Positions 32,095 to 41,565 of a DNA stretch of 42,078 nt are shown in pieces. The number at the start of each line of letters is the position of its first letter. Position 1 is the first letter of the stretch. The DNA comes from Candidatus Rifleibacteriota bacterium. GTDB taxonomy: Bacteria > Muiribacteriota > Ozemobacteria > Ozemobacterales > Ozemobacteraceae. The translations under genes were made by a program, and so were the position numbers. The stretch is from contig JADFXM010000062.1 in the NCBI GenBank assembly GCA_015233565.1, positions 1 through 42,078 of the forward strand. The letters run 5' to 3'. The notes under the pieces are model-generated. The model was not told where the DNA came from, searched no databases, and saw only the letters and a list, made by a program, of their open reading frames with translations.

Positions 32095-33255
32095 GTGCAA
32101 TATAGAAAATTTGGAAAAATGGACTGGCAACCTTCCGCTTTGGGTTTTGGCTGTATGCGGCTTCCCACAAAGAGCAAGGGGTTTTGGACCTCGGATGTCA
32201 TCGAAGATGAAGCTATTCAGATGATTAGATATGCCATTGATCACGGCGTGAATTATTTTGATACTGGGTACCCTTATCATGGCGGATTCAGCGAAAAAAT
32301 ACTTGGAAAAGCGCTCAAGGACGGATACAGGGAAAAAATAAAAATTGCCACAAAGTCTCCGACTTTTTTCTTGAAAAAGGAGTCGGATTTTTGCACGTTC
32401 CTTGATGAACAGCTACAGAGGCTCCAGACCGATTTTATAGATTTTTACCTTCTTCATGGTCTTGATAGATCCAGATGGGAAAAAGTTGTAAAGGAATTTG
32501 AGATTTTGAGCAAAGCAGAGGAAGCAAAGAAGGCGGGGAAGATCGGACACATCGGTTTTTCTTTTCATGACCGTGAGGATGCCTTCCCGATAATAATTGA
32601 CGGATACGACAAATGGGAATTCTGCCAGATACAATATAATTATCTCGATACAGAAACCCAGGCGGGAACAAAAGGTTTGAAATACGCGGCATCAAAAGGA
32701 ATTCCGGTAATTATCATGGAACCTCTATTAGGTGGAAAGTTGGCAAATGTTCCCCAGACCATTCAGGACATTTTTGATTCTTCCGGATTAAAGCGCCCTG
32801 CCTTCGATTGGGGCTTGCAGTGGGTCTGGAACCACCCTGAGGTGGGATTTCTTCTTAGCGGAATGTCTAGCATGGAGCAACTGAAGGCGAATCTGCAATC
32901 TGTCGAAAAATCCGGCATAAATTCCATGTCCGAAAAAGAAATGGCTGCGATTGCCAGCGTCCAGGAAGCATTCAAGAAAATGAACGTGATTCCATGTACA
33001 AAATGTGGGTATTGTTTGCCTTGCCCCCATGGAGTAAATATCCCTAAGAATTTTGAAATGTACAATGATTCACATGCTTTCAATGATCTGAATGGAAGCA
33101 AGAAGGCTTACAAGGGAATCGGCGGATTTTTTGGCCCACAGTCCCTCGCCAGTGGATGCGTGCAGTGTAAAGCCTGTGAAGAGAAGTGTCCACAGCATAT
33201 CCCGATCGCTGAATGGATGCCCAAGGTACATTCTCGCTTGAAGGAAGAATCCTGA
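32095..33255 (+). CDS. aldo/keto reductase with C-terminal 4Fe-4S domain
   Basis: A GTG start is supported by AAGGAAAGG upstream; 386 residues. The TIM-barrel AKR tetrad is visible: FDTGYPYHG (Asp56, Tyr61), IATKSP (Lys87) and LLHGLD (His121). The ~90-residue tail holds CTKCGYCLPCPHGVNIP and CVQCKACEEKCPQHIPI, ferredoxin-like cysteine motifs for iron-sulfur clusters. This domain combination is common in anaerobes and is often annotated as a predicted oxidoreductase of the AKR family; its electron partners are unknown. It lies alone, converging on the SpoIIE phosphatase gene. Confidence 0.92.
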   Translation: MQYRKFGKMDWQPSALGFGCMRLPTKSKGFWTSDVIEDEAIQMIRYAIDHGVNYFDTGYPYHGGFSEKILGKALKDGYREKIKIATKSPTFFLKKESDFCTFLDEQLQRLQTDFIDFYLLHGLDRSRWEKVVKEFEILSKAEEAKKAGKIGHIGFSFHDREDAFPIIIDGYDKWEFCQIQYNYLDTETQAGTKGLKYAASKGIPVIIMEPLLGGKLANVPQTIQDIFDSSGLKRPAFDWGLQWVWNHPEVGFLLSGMSSMEQLKANLQSVEKSGINSMSEKEMAAIASVQEAFKKMNVIPCTKCGYCLPCPHGVNIPKNFEMYNDSHAFNDLNGSKKAYKGIGGFFGPQSLASGCVQCKACEEKCPQHIPIAEWMPKVHSRLKEES

Positions 33256-33302
33256 TACCTAACCTGACAACTGTCGAGAACAAGAACCTTCTTTTGCTTG
33301 TT

Positions 33303-36170
33303 CTACAGCGTTGAGGGCTTTTTTGGTAATGCTACCCGGTCGACGATTACAATTGTAAAATCGTCTGGTTGCGGTTTTCCACCGAGAATATGAGGGTGGT
33401 TGTTCAGATAATCATCGCAGGCTAATTCGGTTTGAATGATAGGACGGGTTAACAAATAATCTCCCAACAGATCAAAATTTGTTTTCCCGTGTACTTCTGT
33501 CAAGGTTTCCACTAAACCATCGGTGTACATTATTATTCGTTCCCCGGGTTGAAAAATAAAATTTATTGGTGTTAGGCGGCTTTTTTCACGCATTCCGAGG
33601 GCGACACCTCTTCCTTGCAGCATTCGCAGATTACCCCCTGGTGAGATAATAAAAGGAAATGGATGACCGCAGTTAAAAAAAACTCCCTCATTGCTTTGAG
33701 AATCAATAAAAATAAAACCGGCCGTCATAAACAACTTCCTGTTCAAATCTCTGAACATTGCTGTGTTTAAAATTGAAATTGTGTCCGAAAGTTGGGTGCC
33801 AGAAAACAGCCGTTCTTGTACTATTCCTCTTGCCATAGCCATTACAAGGGCGGCAGGAACTCCATGTCCGGTAACATCTCCAATTAGAATTAGAAGATAT
33901 CGCTCGTCGATTTGAAGATAATCGAAATAATCGCCACCTAGTTCGCTGGCAGATCTGGATCTTCCAAAGATAGTGTATTCCCCTAGTTTTAACGGTTGTC
34001 CGGGAAAAAGCTGTTGTTGTACCATTTGGGCAACGCTTATCTCATACAAACTTTCCGTCATGTGGTTGAACATTTCCGTTAACTTTCCCAGTTCGTCAAA
34101 TTCAAGAAGAGGTAAAAGAAATCGGAATTCCTTTCTCTGAATAGATTGGATACCTTTTGAGAGATTATCGATTGGCTTCAACAGCTTCTGTGAAAGAATC
34201 ATTCCTAGAAACAAGCTAATAAAAACACAAATTCCGGCAAACCCCAGAAGAAATTGTCTGATTCGATTTATTCGGGATCGAACAAGCAGATCGTTCTGTA
34301 TTGCAAGCAAAGAGCAAGTTTTCAATTCCTTTGGTTTAATTCCCGTAAGAAAAATTGTCTTTGAGCTCTCAAAAAATTTCTTGTTAATGGTTGTTCCCAT
34401 TATTTCTATCCAGGGAGAAAAGGCGTAAGCAACTGTGGTCAAACTTGGGATGCGAGAAATGTTCCACTTACGGTTTGTTCCCAAAGCAATAACTTCGCAT
34501 TTTCCGAAACTCTTTTTCTTCCCCAATATTTGCTGAACAAGGTATTCTTCTTCCAAATCATCTCGTCTCCAAAAAAGGCTTAAAATATGAGTTACTTTTT
34601 TCTCTGAGTTATGGAAAGCCTTAAAATAAATCCATCCGCGCTTTTGTGTAAACTGATATTCTTCAAGCTTTCCCAGACCTTTGGCAAGAACCGCTATCAA
34701 GTTAATTCCTCCCAAAGTTTGAAATATATCGGCTTTAAAATCTGTCTTCAAGTCAGAAGTTTCGTGGTTTAAGAAAGGGATTGCAGACTGAATCAGCTCC
34801 CCTAGCACTTTTCCTCCCTTATCAAGAGGATTAGCCATCCCTTCTTTCCAGTAACAGAACTCACTTTTTCCTTCTTTATCATAAAGAACAAGAGTAGTTG
34901 CTTTAAACCTCTTTCCCAACAGCGTAAGTTTTTCAAGGGTTTCTCTCTTCTGCTGATCGGTCGTATATTCCATTGAATTCAAAATTTCATTGATTTTTTT
35001 TTGCAGATTCAACCGAACATAAGGAAAATGAAGATCAATAGAACGAAGTGTCTTTTCGGTTTTTTCAAGATTTTCGGCCATTTGAGCGTTATATTCTTTT
35101 CCTAAATAGTCCCATCCGAAAGTGAAAATGACAAGAAGAGGCAGGAGGCTTGCGTAAAAGAAAAGGGAAACCAATCGCCATTTTATTGAAAAAAAGAATT
35201 TTTCATCCCCAAAATGGATTCGAGCTGAAACCCAGGTGAGAAAAGCAAAAAGTAAAGTTCCAAATGCTACCGCCAGAAGACGAAGAAAGCGTGTTTTGGA
35301 TTTTGAATCCCTTTGAAAAGCTATCCATAAAAAGGAAGAAGATTTTAATCTGGTCAGAAAGACCTGACAATTTTCAAAAACAAACGAGGTATCTGAATTC
35401 TTCTGATGTTTTAAAAGAGCAAAGGAAATGGGAGGACTTGGAAGAATGCCTCCTGGGGCGGTAATTCCTATTTGAAAAAATGGAACCCCTTTTTTTCTGT
35501 CGCCCATTCTCGCTATGTATGACCCTACTCGGTCCATTATTCCAATGTCTGACCATTCGGGGCATTCGTTTACGTGCACAAAAAAACCGCCATTACAACT
35601 AATTGATGAAAAAAACCAATGGTTTTTTAAGCCAGGATTTACTTCAATAATTTCTTTCCAATTTTCTCCAAGTTTTTCCAATGTAATATCCTGCCCGATA
35701 AACGGTTGAATATGCGGCCAGGCTTTGGCCAAGGAGTTAGGCTGATGCAGAAACTGTTTAAGATAATTTAGAAAAAAAACCTTTAAGATGTATTTGGGGG
35801 AATTTGGCTCAGATACATCATTGATGATGTCCCCATTTTTATCAACTACGTAAATTGAACAGAGACCAGGAAAACGTCTTTTTAGGTCCTTAATTCCTAA
35901 AATTAATCTGGAATTGGCACCATCAGGGGACATTAATTCAACAAGGTTTTCAAAAAGATGTTTGAAATAAAGGTGAGTCTCTTCTCTTTTTCGGAGCCGT
36001 AGAAGAATTTGTTCCTGAACGGAAAAAATTTTCTCCTGGGAGAATTTTTCGATCTCGTCAAGTCTGGTTTTTACGCCCAAAATGGCTAACAGAGTTGGCA
36101 AAGCAAAAAAAACTAAAATGGAAAAAAACCAGAGAACTCTTTTCTTTATTTCTGAAAAATCAAAATTCAC
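33303..36170 (-). CDS. membrane HAMP-SpoIIE PP2C phosphatase (RsbU-like)
   Basis: The 955-residue protein starts with GTG at 36170 and has only a weak ribosome site. Membrane segments are at about 12-34, 295-317, 331-354 and 639-661, giving two large extracytoplasmic sensor regions (35-294 and 355-638). HAMP covers ~661-712 (KLLKPIDNLSKGIQ, FDELGKLTEMFNHM). The SpoIIE phosphatase domain (~735-945) has ASELGGDYFDY, GDVTGHGVPAALVMA, FFNCGHPFPFI and MYTDGLVE, with the metal-binding Asp residues in place. Such proteins dephosphorylate anti-sigma-factor antagonists (STAS proteins). No STAS or anti-sigma kinase is in the window, so the downstream target is elsewhere. Confidence 0.9.
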   Translation of the reverse strand: MNFDFSEIKKRVLWFFSILVFFALPTLLAILGVKTRLDEIEKFSQEKIFSVQEQILLRLRKREETHLYFKHLFENLVELMSPDGANSRLILGIKDLKRRFPGLCSIYVVDKNGDIINDVSEPNSPKYILKVFFLNYLKQFLHQPNSLAKAWPHIQPFIGQDITLEKLGENWKEIIEVNPGLKNHWFFSSISCNGGFFVHVNECPEWSDIGIMDRVGSYIARMGDRKKGVPFFQIGITAPGGILPSPPISFALLKHQKNSDTSFVFENCQVFLTRLKSSSFLWIAFQRDSKSKTRFLRLLAVAFGTLLFAFLTWVSARIHFGDEKFFFSIKWRLVSLFFYASLLPLLVIFTFGWDYLGKEYNAQMAENLEKTEKTLRSIDLHFPYVRLNLQKKINEILNSMEYTTDQQKRETLEKLTLLGKRFKATTLVLYDKEGKSEFCYWKEGMANPLDKGGKVLGELIQSAIPFLNHETSDLKTDFKADIFQTLGGINLIAVLAKGLGKLEEYQFTQKRGWIYFKAFHNSEKKVTHILSLFWRRDDLEEEYLVQQILGKKKSFGKCEVIALGTNRKWNISRIPSLTTVAYAFSPWIEIMGTTINKKFFESSKTIFLTGIKPKELKTCSLLAIQNDLLVRSRINRIRQFLLGFAGICVFISLFLGMILSQKLLKPIDNLSKGIQSIQRKEFRFLLPLLEFDELGKLTEMFNHMTESLYEISVAQMVQQQLFPGQPLKLGEYTIFGRSRSASELGGDYFDYLQIDERYLLILIGDVTGHGVPAALVMAMARGIVQERLFSGTQLSDTISILNTAMFRDLNRKLFMTAGFIFIDSQSNEGVFFNCGHPFPFIISPGGNLRMLQGRGVALGMREKSRLTPINFIFQPGERIIMYTDGLVETLTEVHGKTNFDLLGDYLLTRPIIQTELACDDYLNNHPHILGGKPQPDDFTIVIVDRVALPKKPSTL

Positions 36171-36462
36171 AATAATTATTCCAATTTTCTCAATGTTTCA
36201 GGATAATTTTTTTGATATTGAGTTCTTCATTCTTTATCAATCTTTTTTTCTAAAGTGAAAGTAAAATCAACAGCGACAAATTTTCATTTACTTCGTTTTG
36301 GCCCTTATTTTTAAAAAATCATATTGAAGAGCTATATCTTATTCTAAATTCTCAAGAAAATACAATTTTTCGAATTGTTTGGTGTAACCAGAAATGTTTT
36401 TTCTTTCCAAAAGTGAGAAAAAAGAATAAAATTTTTTCGTGAAAAAACTTTTGGAGGGATAA
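36171..36462. other. AT-rich divergent intergenic region
   Basis: About 290 bp separate the divergent SpoIIE and lipoprotein genes. A possible promoter for the lipoprotein is TTCCAA, 16 bp, TAAAAT near 36408-36435, but it is weak. Nothing else was recognised. Confidence 0.3.
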
Positions 36463-37215
36463 ATGAAGAAGAAATTTCGGTCGCTTGCTTTTGTTGTAAT
36501 TCTTTCTTTTGCATCTATTACAATGACTGGTTGTGATCCAGTTACAATAGCTGCAATATTTCAGGCTATTTCAACTATTTGTGGCGGGATCAGCACCGTT
36601 ATGAATGCTTCGGGGGGTAGTGCCAAAACAGCAAGTGCGACAACCCCAACTTTTCCGATTGCTTCAAGTGCAAACACTATTCCCGTCACTCCTAATCCAA
36701 CAACCGCTAGTACTACTGCGAGCAAAACCGACCCGGTTCCAGCTTCAGGCGGTGACCCGGATAAACCTTCCAGTTCTTCCAGTCCATCTGGTTCTAGCGG
36801 ATCAAACAGTTCTAGTGCATCTAACGGCTCAAATGGCTCTGGCGGATCAAACGGATCAACCGCATCTCCAAGCGATCCCCAGAAGGAAGAAAAGATCCGG
36901 CAGGCGCAAGAAGCCAGAACTCAGGCAAACGCTGCCAGAGATGCAGCATTTCAGGCGGATGCATTAGCTTCATCAGAAGACAAGGCCGTTGCCGGAATGC
37001 AGAATGCTATAAATGATCTTAACCAAAAGATGGCCAATGCGACAACCGATGAAGAAAAGCAGGGAATACAACAGACTATTGACACGGACAATCAAATTTT
37101 GACAAGAATGCAGAATGAGGCAAGCCAGTTACATGAAAAAGCAAATAATCTTGCAAAAACCGCAACAGATTTAGATAATACGGCTAAACAGGCAGAAGCA
37201 GCGGCTGGAATTTAG
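36463..37215 (+). CDS. lipoprotein with Ser/Gly/Asn linker and Ala-rich coiled coil
   Basis: The start has GGAGG at 6 nt. The N-terminus is a lipoprotein signal (SLAFVVILSFASITMTGCDP) with lipidated Cys24 and Asp at +2. Residues ~50-145 are a low-complexity Ser/Thr/Pro then Ser/Gly/Asn linker. The C-terminal ~100 residues are Ala/Gln/Asp-rich heptads (QAQEARTQANAARDAAFQAD), predicting a long coiled coil. No family is recognised. The design suggests an envelope tether or spacer. It precedes the pseudopilin operon by over 200 bp, so membership is uncertain. Confidence 0.72.
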   Translation: MKKKFRSLAFVVILSFASITMTGCDPVTIAAIFQAISTICGGISTVMNASGGSAKTASATTPTFPIASSANTIPVTPNPTTASTTASKTDPVPASGGDPDKPSSSSSPSGSSGSNSSSASNGSNGSGGSNGSTASPSDPQKEEKIRQAQEARTQANAARDAAFQADALASSEDKAVAGMQNAINDLNQKMANATTDEEKQGIQQTIDTDNQILTRMQNEASQLHEKANNLAKTATDLDNTAKQAEAAAGI

Positions 37216-37432
37216 CAGGTTTATTTTACATTATGCTCATCAAACATGAACCCTTCTACCAAACCGATTGACAAATCCACCTTTGGGGGAATAGTCTATT
37301 ACCTTTATAGCCTACCTAACCTCTTAAAAGCTACACATTATGCTACTTAACAACACGATTCAAAGAAAAGCACTTTGGGAGGAAGCAAATCACTAATAAC
37401 TTAAGCTTTGAGCGACTTGGAGAGAAGTTTAA
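37216..37432. other. intergenic region before pseudopilin operon
   Basis: No gene, repeat or terminator was recognised. The promoter of the operon should lie here, but no good -35/-10 pair was seen. Confidence 0.3.
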
Positions 37433-37540
37433 ATGGAACAGCAAAGTTACTATCTCTTCAATTCTGTAAAAATGCGGCAGTATTATAATTCAGATTTTGA
37501 CATTCTTAAAATTTTAGCTTCTTCCCTTTATGAAGAATGA
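37433..37540 (+). CDS. 35-residue small ORF coupled to pseudopilin-like gene
   Basis: ATG 37433 follows GGAGAG at 8 nt, the strongest ribosome site in this operon. The peptide is MEQQSYYLFNSVKMRQYYNS followed by DFDILKILASSLYEE. It is polar and aromatic, with no signal peptide. Its TGA overlaps the ATG of the 704-codon gene (ATGA at 37537-37540), which has almost no ribosome site of its own. It is either a real small protein or a leader that couples translation. No homologue is known to me. Confidence 0.55.
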   Translation: MEQQSYYLFNSVKMRQYYNSDFDILKILASSLYEE

Positions 37541-39651
37541 ATAACATAACAAAAGTCCTATCAACAAAAGCTTTCGCCAAATCAGGTTTTGTTTCTTATT
37601 TGTTCCTTTTTATTGTGATGTTCATTTCAATTCTTGCAATTCAATTCTATAAAGTCGCTGAACAACAACGGCAGAGCAATTTTCAGTTCAGGCAAGTAGA
37701 AATTGCAAGAAACATTGTTGAAGGCGCGTTGGAAGAAGCTTATTCCTGGTTTTTCAAGGAAACCGCAAACCCAAAATCCCCTAGCGGACAATGGTTGATT
37801 GCCCGAAATTCCGCTCCATTTTCTATTCCATTGAATGTTTCCATCGACGAAGCAAAAACGATGGTCAGGGCGAATGTTCTTCCCGAAATTACTGCTTCAG
37901 CTAGAGTGATAGATTTCAGAACAACTGATGAGTTCGGAAATCAATATGCCGCTCCCTCTGGAAAAGATTGCCTTGGAACAATTGAATTTCGTGCAAAACT
38001 CATTTTTAAAAGTTCCGATTCAAGACCTTCAATCGCTTTTACCGGTGTACGGCACATCGAATATAATGTTGTAAGCATCGTTTCTCCCAGAGAAAATGCT
38101 GGACAACGTTCTGCTTACTCCCATTGTTTTCCCCTAGACTACGTATTATTTGTAAGAAATGGATTAGATGAATTTAGAAAATACAACTCTTTTTCACTGA
38201 ATTCGGAAAAAAAGCGGCTTATCGTTGAGCAAAAGCAACTTTTGGCGGAAAAAAGGGGAAAAATCTATTTTGGGGAGACTGATTCGCAGAAGTCCCCCAC
38301 GGGGCTGGAAAATTCCCCCCCACTTGAAAATAATGTTTTTTTGGATGTACCGGAAGCCCTTGAAAAGATCATTCCACCATGCTCCCAAACTTTGGAAATT
38401 GGACACGATGATGTTCTTACACTTCTCCCCTGGTTGAACGACAAACTTCTGGAAGCCTTAAAACAGCAGGAGAGCGCTGTACAATCAGCTCATTTTGAGA
38501 ATCTTAAAGGGGTTTTCGAAATTAAAACCTTGCCCCTTCCCAAAAAGGAATATTCTTCAGAAAGAGATTTGGCAGAGAAAGATATGATGTTTCTTTTGTC
38601 CCAGCAATTTTTGGGAGGGGAAGGTGTGTTTTTACCGGAATCAGGACACTTTTTGCTGGGAGAAGATCCTGATTTTGTAAAAAATTCCGGCAATGCCTTG
38701 AGTATTTTGGAGGGAGCTATCCGGAAGAGATTTTTTTATCTTGTGGCATTTCATCTTGACATGTCCCAAGCTCGGGTAGTAGGAAAAGCAAAAAAGGGTC
38801 CTATCTCAAAAAGTTTTAATGAAGCTATTCCGCCTGATGCCCAGGCAGAGTTTCTGCAAGCAGGAAAGTCTGTACCATGCATTCCTCTTCCAAAAGACCG
38901 TGGGAAAATCGACAACGAGTATCTTAAGGGTTTCCTTACCAACTTGCCGACTGTTGCTCAGAAATACCCCCAGGTTTCTTTGATTTCCCGATTCGATACG
39001 AACTTTTTATACGGAGGAAGCGGAGAAGACGTGCAAAATCCTCCTCAAAAGGCGCAATTTCCAACTCCCAGATTTTTTAATTCCAAGGGGCAAAATATTG
39101 ATGTCCACCGAACAGGAAATGAGGGATTTCGGCCATTTAACTTTTTTTCTTTGTGGAACCGCAAGCTGCTTCCAGTTGGTCGATTAGAGGAAATTGGCTA
39201 TCTTTGTCCAACCGAAGGGTTGATTAAACCAAGGGGAATTATTCATTGCCAGGGAAGTTTGGAATTTGTACCAGTAAATGGTGGCGATTGGAAAATTAAG
39301 GGGCAGGGGGTTATTATTGCTGATAGTTTTGTTATTTCAGCTGGAATTCAAAAATCAGGTCCTGAAGATTTATTGATATTGTTTACCCGTAAGGGCGGAA
39401 TTCGGGTAACAACGGATCGTCCGATTGAAGCGGTTCTTATCGCCACGAATGACAATGAAAACGGTTCCATCGTGTGCCAACAACCTCTTAAATTGAAAGG
39501 CGCGTTGATTTGTGACTTGCTCGAAACCTATCGTTGGGTTGATGGAAAGCATCTGATTGAATATGATTCTTTATTGAAAAACTCCGATGAATACCAGTAT
39601 CAAATCTGTCTATCAAACTGGACAAATTTTGTACGAATGGCGGAAGAATGA
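37537..39651 (+). CDS. PilX/GspK-like pseudopilin-assembly protein, large
   Basis: The 704-residue protein has an N-terminal prepilin-like segment, KSGFVSYLFLFIVMFISILAIQFYK. It has Gly-Phe and a single hydrophobic helix but no Glu at +5, as in PilX/GspK-type minor components. A large soluble domain follows, more than twice the size of common PilX. The last ~130 residues (KPRGIIHCQGSLEF, GQGVIIADSFVISAG, LKLKGALICDLLETY) look like a small beta-helix of the kind seen in polymer-forming or PilX-associated domains. Translation is coupled to the 35-residue ORF upstream and to the next gene (ATGA overlap). Function inferred from context. Confidence 0.7.
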   Translation: MNNITKVLSTKAFAKSGFVSYLFLFIVMFISILAIQFYKVAEQQRQSNFQFRQVEIARNIVEGALEEAYSWFFKETANPKSPSGQWLIARNSAPFSIPLNVSIDEAKTMVRANVLPEITASARVIDFRTTDEFGNQYAAPSGKDCLGTIEFRAKLIFKSSDSRPSIAFTGVRHIEYNVVSIVSPRENAGQRSAYSHCFPLDYVLFVRNGLDEFRKYNSFSLNSEKKRLIVEQKQLLAEKRGKIYFGETDSQKSPTGLENSPPLENNVFLDVPEALEKIIPPCSQTLEIGHDDVLTLLPWLNDKLLEALKQQESAVQSAHFENLKGVFEIKTLPLPKKEYSSERDLAEKDMMFLLSQQFLGGEGVFLPESGHFLLGEDPDFVKNSGNALSILEGAIRKRFFYLVAFHLDMSQARVVGKAKKGPISKSFNEAIPPDAQAEFLQAGKSVPCIPLPKDRGKIDNEYLKGFLTNLPTVAQKYPQVSLISRFDTNFLYGGSGEDVQNPPQKAQFPTPRFFNSKGQNIDVHRTGNEGFRPFNFFSLWNRKLLPVGRLEEIGYLCPTEGLIKPRGIIHCQGSLEFVPVNGGDWKIKGQGVIIADSFVISAGIQKSGPEDLLILFTRKGGIRVTTDRPIEAVLIATNDNENGSIVCQQPLKLKGALICDLLETYRWVDGKHLIEYDSLLKNSDEYQYQICLSNWTNFVRMAEE

Positions 39652-40211
39652 CTATCTCAAATGTTACAAGCAAACAACACCAAGCCATTACGGAAAATGA
39701 ACTAATGAAGCAACCTCAAAATTTGTTTAGAAATGTGCCAACGAAGAACAAAGTTTTAGGAAAAAATGGATTTTCCATGGTTGAAATACTTATTTCTCTG
39801 CTTTTTATTGCATTGGTAATGGTTGGAATAAGTAATGTAAATATTATGGCAAACAAAAGCTCCATGGATGCTTATTATGAATTTTTAGCAGTCCAACTGG
39901 CACAAGAACCTTTAGAAATTTTTCGCGCATTTGGGTATGATTGGCTCTCCAACTATCAATCCCATGCGCTCGCAGATTATCCACTTGACACCTGGAACCA
40001 GGTTTTATCCTCAAAAGCGGGTGGAATTCAATACCCCCAAGAAGCTGAACTTTTCCAAAGAAAAGTTTCATTGAAATCAATATCAACAAGTCCAGTCAAA
40101 GCAATAAGAATAAAAGTCCAGGTTGCTCCAAGAGATATGAGTCGGGCTAAAATTTGGCTCTCCCAAAGTGATGTTTCAATGGAAGCCATAGTATGTGAAA
40201 GACCAAAATAA
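39648..40211 (+). CDS. type IV pilin-like / pseudopilin (PilV/GspI-like)
   Basis: The start overlaps the previous stop (ATGA), favouring 39648 over a Met further in. A long ~40-residue leader precedes the class III cleavage motif KNGFSMVEILISLLFIALVM, with Gly at -1, Phe at +1 and Glu at +5, so prepilin peptidase processing is expected. The mature protein is ~145 residues, mixed alpha/beta, typical of a minor pseudopilin. It lies between the PilX-like and PulJ-like genes. The leader is unusually long. Confidence 0.8.
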   Translation: MTISNVTSKQHQAITENELMKQPQNLFRNVPTKNKVLGKNGFSMVEILISLLFIALVMVGISNVNIMANKSSMDAYYEFLAVQLAQEPLEIFRAFGYDWLSNYQSHALADYPLDTWNQVLSSKAGGIQYPQEAELFQRKVSLKSISTSPVKAIRIKVQVAPRDMSRAKIWLSQSDVSMEAIVCERPK

Positions 40212-40256
40212 ATAGTCGTTTGATATTCGGAATTCCTGATACGGAAGGGTATTAAA

Positions 40257-40316
40257 ATGGCACTGTTGGACTTAGAAAGTGAATCCATGCACGATTTAGA
40301 AAATCCTGAATTATGA
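40257..40316 (+). CDS. 19-residue small ORF coupled to pseudopilin gene
   Basis: ATG 40257 has GGAAGGG 7 nt upstream. The peptide MALLDLESESMHDLENPEL is acidic. Its TGA overlaps the ATG of the following pseudopilin gene (ATGA at 40313-40316), which has no ribosome site of its own. It most likely serves translational coupling; a peptide function is unproven. Confidence 0.45.
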   Translation: MALLDLESESMHDLENPEL

Positions 40317-41080
40317 AGTATGAGCACAGGTCAGCCTTTACATTAATCGAATTATTACTAGTTGTGTTTCTTGCCATTTGTTTGCTGATTCCGGGTTATC
40401 GACTATTTCGCAGTTCCTCCCAAAGTTCAATTCAGGGGATTCAACAAATAGACATGGTTTCAGAAGGAAGCCGGATTATCAGACAGATTCATAATGACTT
40501 GAAATCTGCCTGTATCGCTTTGGCATCAATTGACACACAATATTCGTTTTCCGATTTCGTTAGAGCTTCCGGAGGTTCAAGCGATTCTTTGGCTGGTACT
40601 ACTTTTTCTTTTTTGTCGTTTCCACAGCATGGCGACCTGGATAAAGCTGTATCATTAGGAGTCTCTTCCGGCCAAAGTATAAAATGCGCAAATGAAATCA
40701 GTTATTCTTTGAAAGCTTCCGGAAAGCCAAATGTCCCATTTCTCATTCTGACAAGGACAGAGAAAACTCACCCGAAACTTGGTGAAGACAAAATTGAGCG
40801 GGTTTTGTCCCAGAGAGTTAATTTTATTGCTATCCAGCCAATAGAAATTCCAACTACAAGTGGCCGGAATCAATGGATTTTCAATATCACTCTTCAATTG
40901 GCCGAAGCTCGAAATCCGGGAAATTTAATGGATCTGTCAAAAAATGGATTGGTTTTGAATTCTCAAAGTGGATTAATGATTTCTGATTTCTTTGATGTTG
41001 TATGTCCCACCTTTTTTGAAGCAGTTTGGAACCGGAATAACGCTAATCGCAACTGGCAGACTGTTGTACAAGCACCCTGA
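40313..41080 (+). CDS. pseudopilin (PulJ/GspJ-like), Ala at cleavage site
   Basis: The 255-residue protein has an N-terminal prepilin signal EHRSAFTLIELLLVVFLAIC with Phe +1 and Glu +5, but Ala instead of Gly at -1. The mature part has RIIRQIHNDLKSACIAL and SFLSFPQHG, as in the PulJ minor pseudopilin group. It is the last gene of the operon. With the preceding genes it would form the tip of a type II secretion or type IV pilus-like fibre; the ATPase, platform protein and peptidase are not in the window. Confidence 0.78.
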   Translation: MKYEHRSAFTLIELLLVVFLAICLLIPGYRLFRSSSQSSIQGIQQIDMVSEGSRIIRQIHNDLKSACIALASIDTQYSFSDFVRASGGSSDSLAGTTFSFLSFPQHGDLDKAVSLGVSSGQSIKCANEISYSLKASGKPNVPFLILTRTEKTHPKLGEDKIERVLSQRVNFIAIQPIEIPTTSGRNQWIFNITLQLAEARNPGNLMDLSKNGLVLNSQSGLMISDFFDVVCPTFFEAVWNRNNANRNWQTVVQAP

Positions 41081-41565
41081 TTAGCACTAAACATTTTGGT
41101 CGCGAAACCCCTTTTTCCGAAGCAATGTATATGTTCATGCCACTTACCAGGATTGTTTCGACTCCACTTGGAATCTGTGAAAAAATTGATTTTTCGAAAA
41201 ACTAACTCGTTATTGATGAACTTTTCGTGGGGGGGGAATTTTGTCAAATAAGGTAATTATTTCACAGGAACAAAGAGTAAATTCATATTGACATTGGCAA
41301 TTAATCATACATTTAAAAAAAACGCGAAAAATAAATTTTTCCAAATTTTCTGTACTTGCGTTGTTGCAGGTTTATAAGTCAAGTATTTTTACTCTTTTTC
41401 GCTGTTATTTCACAACTCCTTAAAATCTGTGAAAAATTACAATGATTCATGGAATTGCAGTGCTTGGAAAAACTACAAGCAAATTATTGTGATATTTTTT
41501 GCTTTCATTTTCAGCCTATTTTTCATTCGTTCTTAACTACTGCAAATTGAGTTGGCCTCTGGCCG
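41081..41565. other. intergenic region between convergent genes
   Basis: About 485 bp lie between the pseudopilin and the small membrane protein. It contains an 8-G run near 41230 and AT-rich sequence. No gene, hairpin terminator or known repeat was recognised. Confidence 0.35.

Noticed and set aside
33277..33304. Hairpin AGAACAAG/CTTGTTCT between the aldo/keto reductase and SpoIIE genes
   Set aside because: No U-tract on either strand and it overlaps the SpoIIE stop codon; weak as a terminator.
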